A stretch of 64,000 nucleotides of DNA from Dysgonomonas sp. 25 (lineage in GTDB: Bacteria > Bacteroidota > Bacteroidia > Bacteroidales > Dysgonomonadaceae). The stretch is from contig NZ_QVMN01000003.1 of assembly GCF_010501075.1 (NCBI RefSeq), positions 324,292-388,291 on the forward strand, in the 5' to 3' direction. Of the stretch, positions 63,658 to 64,000 are shown one piece after another. Below the pieces are notes generated by a model that was not told the DNA's origin, ran no database searches, and was given only the letters and a program-made list of their open reading frames with translations. Numbering within the stretch: the stretch's first letter is position 1; each line of letters starts with the position of its first letter. The position numbers and the translations under genes were made by a program.

Positions 63658-64000
63658 ATGAAATTCAAAGATTTATCTACCACGTTCCATACTACCAAAA
63701 TTGCTGAATGTAAGGAGTTTTACCTGAAATACTTCGATGTAAAAGTTACCTTCGACTGCGACTGGTATGTAACCATCCATTTCGATAGCGAGGTTAATCC
63801 TTATATTTTCTTATCTTTCATGGCGCCCCCTTGCGATATGGATCCTAAAGAAGCGGCAGGCGGTGTAACACTCAATCTGATGGTCGACGATGTAGATGCC
63901 GAATATAACAAGTTGAAACAGACCGATATTGCTATCCTGGATGCTATTGCCGACCATGAATGGGGCGATCGTTCTTTCACGGTAGCAGATCCGATAGGCA
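63658..64000 (+). CDS. VOC/glyoxalase-family protein, N-terminal part (runs off window)
   Basis: 114 codons are visible from the ATG at 63658. The VOC fold appears as FHTTKIAECKEFYLKYFDVKV-type start (residues about 10-30), then DWYVTIHFDSE, then FLSFMAPP, then the second half NLMVDDVDAEYNKLK and FTVADPIG. Family members are glyoxalase-like, bleomycin-resistance or isomerase proteins. The metal ligands cannot be judged without the C-terminus. Single gene behind its own promoter box. Confidence 0.85.
   Translation, partial: MKFKDLSTTFHTTKIAECKEFYLKYFDVKVTFDCDWYVTIHFDSEVNPYIFLSFMAPPCDMDPKEAAGGVTLNLMVDDVDAEYNKLKQTDIAILDAIADHEWGDRSFTVADPIG

Overview
The window is chromosomal DNA of a Bacteroidota bacterium, most likely order Bacteroidales (a Dysgonomonas- or Parabacteroides-like organism is my inference). 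The evidence is threefold. Perfect TAnnTTTG (-7) promoter boxes of the Bacteroidota sigma factor precede many genes. Typical families are present: FISUMP surface proteins, DUF4831, DUF5063, DUF6146, a T9SS-like sorting domain, and SxxC lipoproteins. The mra/fts cluster runs mraZ-rsmH-ftsL-ftsI-murE-mraY-murD-ftsW-murG-murC-ftsQ-ftsA-ftsZ with no murF or ddl inside it. No tRNA, 16S/23S rRNA, prophage or CRISPR array was seen.

Layout. 1-11.1 kb: 5' part of dnaX (minus), rnpB (plus), then a minus-strand run of housekeeping genes (prs, a GH13 amylase, a patatin lipase, rnz-queE-queD, a DPP-IV-type peptidase) with two lipoproteins and a small T9SS-like protein. 11.2-13.8 kb: rplS with a structured leader, a lipoprotein, and eno. 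14-30 kb: an accessory region with three full-length FISUMP surface-protein genes and one N-terminal-only paralogue. Between them lie hypothetical membrane proteins, a CYTH enzyme, a DUF5063/exonuclease pair and cbpA-cbpM. 30-46.7 kb: the division and cell-wall cluster, starting at an MraZ-type operator. 46.8-64 kb: an M3 peptidase, efp, a DUF6146 pair, a TPR protein, radC, a SufT-like protein, lpxH, a uracil-type permease, lrgAB, a cluster of small membrane proteins, an ABC-F ATPase, an AraC-type regulator, a radical-SAM protein and the start of a VOC protein.

The most unusual content is a connected set of palindromic repeats. Each of the three FISUMP loci is preceded by a leader of roughly 0.7-0.9 kb. 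All leaders share a nearly identical core, a (GT)11-12 tract and swapped-in palindromic modules. One module is a two-hairpin element, about 65-70 bp long, whose arms change in a compensatory way between copies. A fourth copy of it lies in frame inside a REP-associated tyrosine transposase (RAYT) gene. That transposase sits between murC and ftsQ and overlaps each of them by ATGA, so it is wired into the essential division operon. Smaller pieces of the same repeat vocabulary lie in the mraY-murD and ftsA-ftsZ gaps. I read this as a RAYT with its palindrome family, the palindromes being concentrated in the untranslated leaders of a variable surface-protein family.
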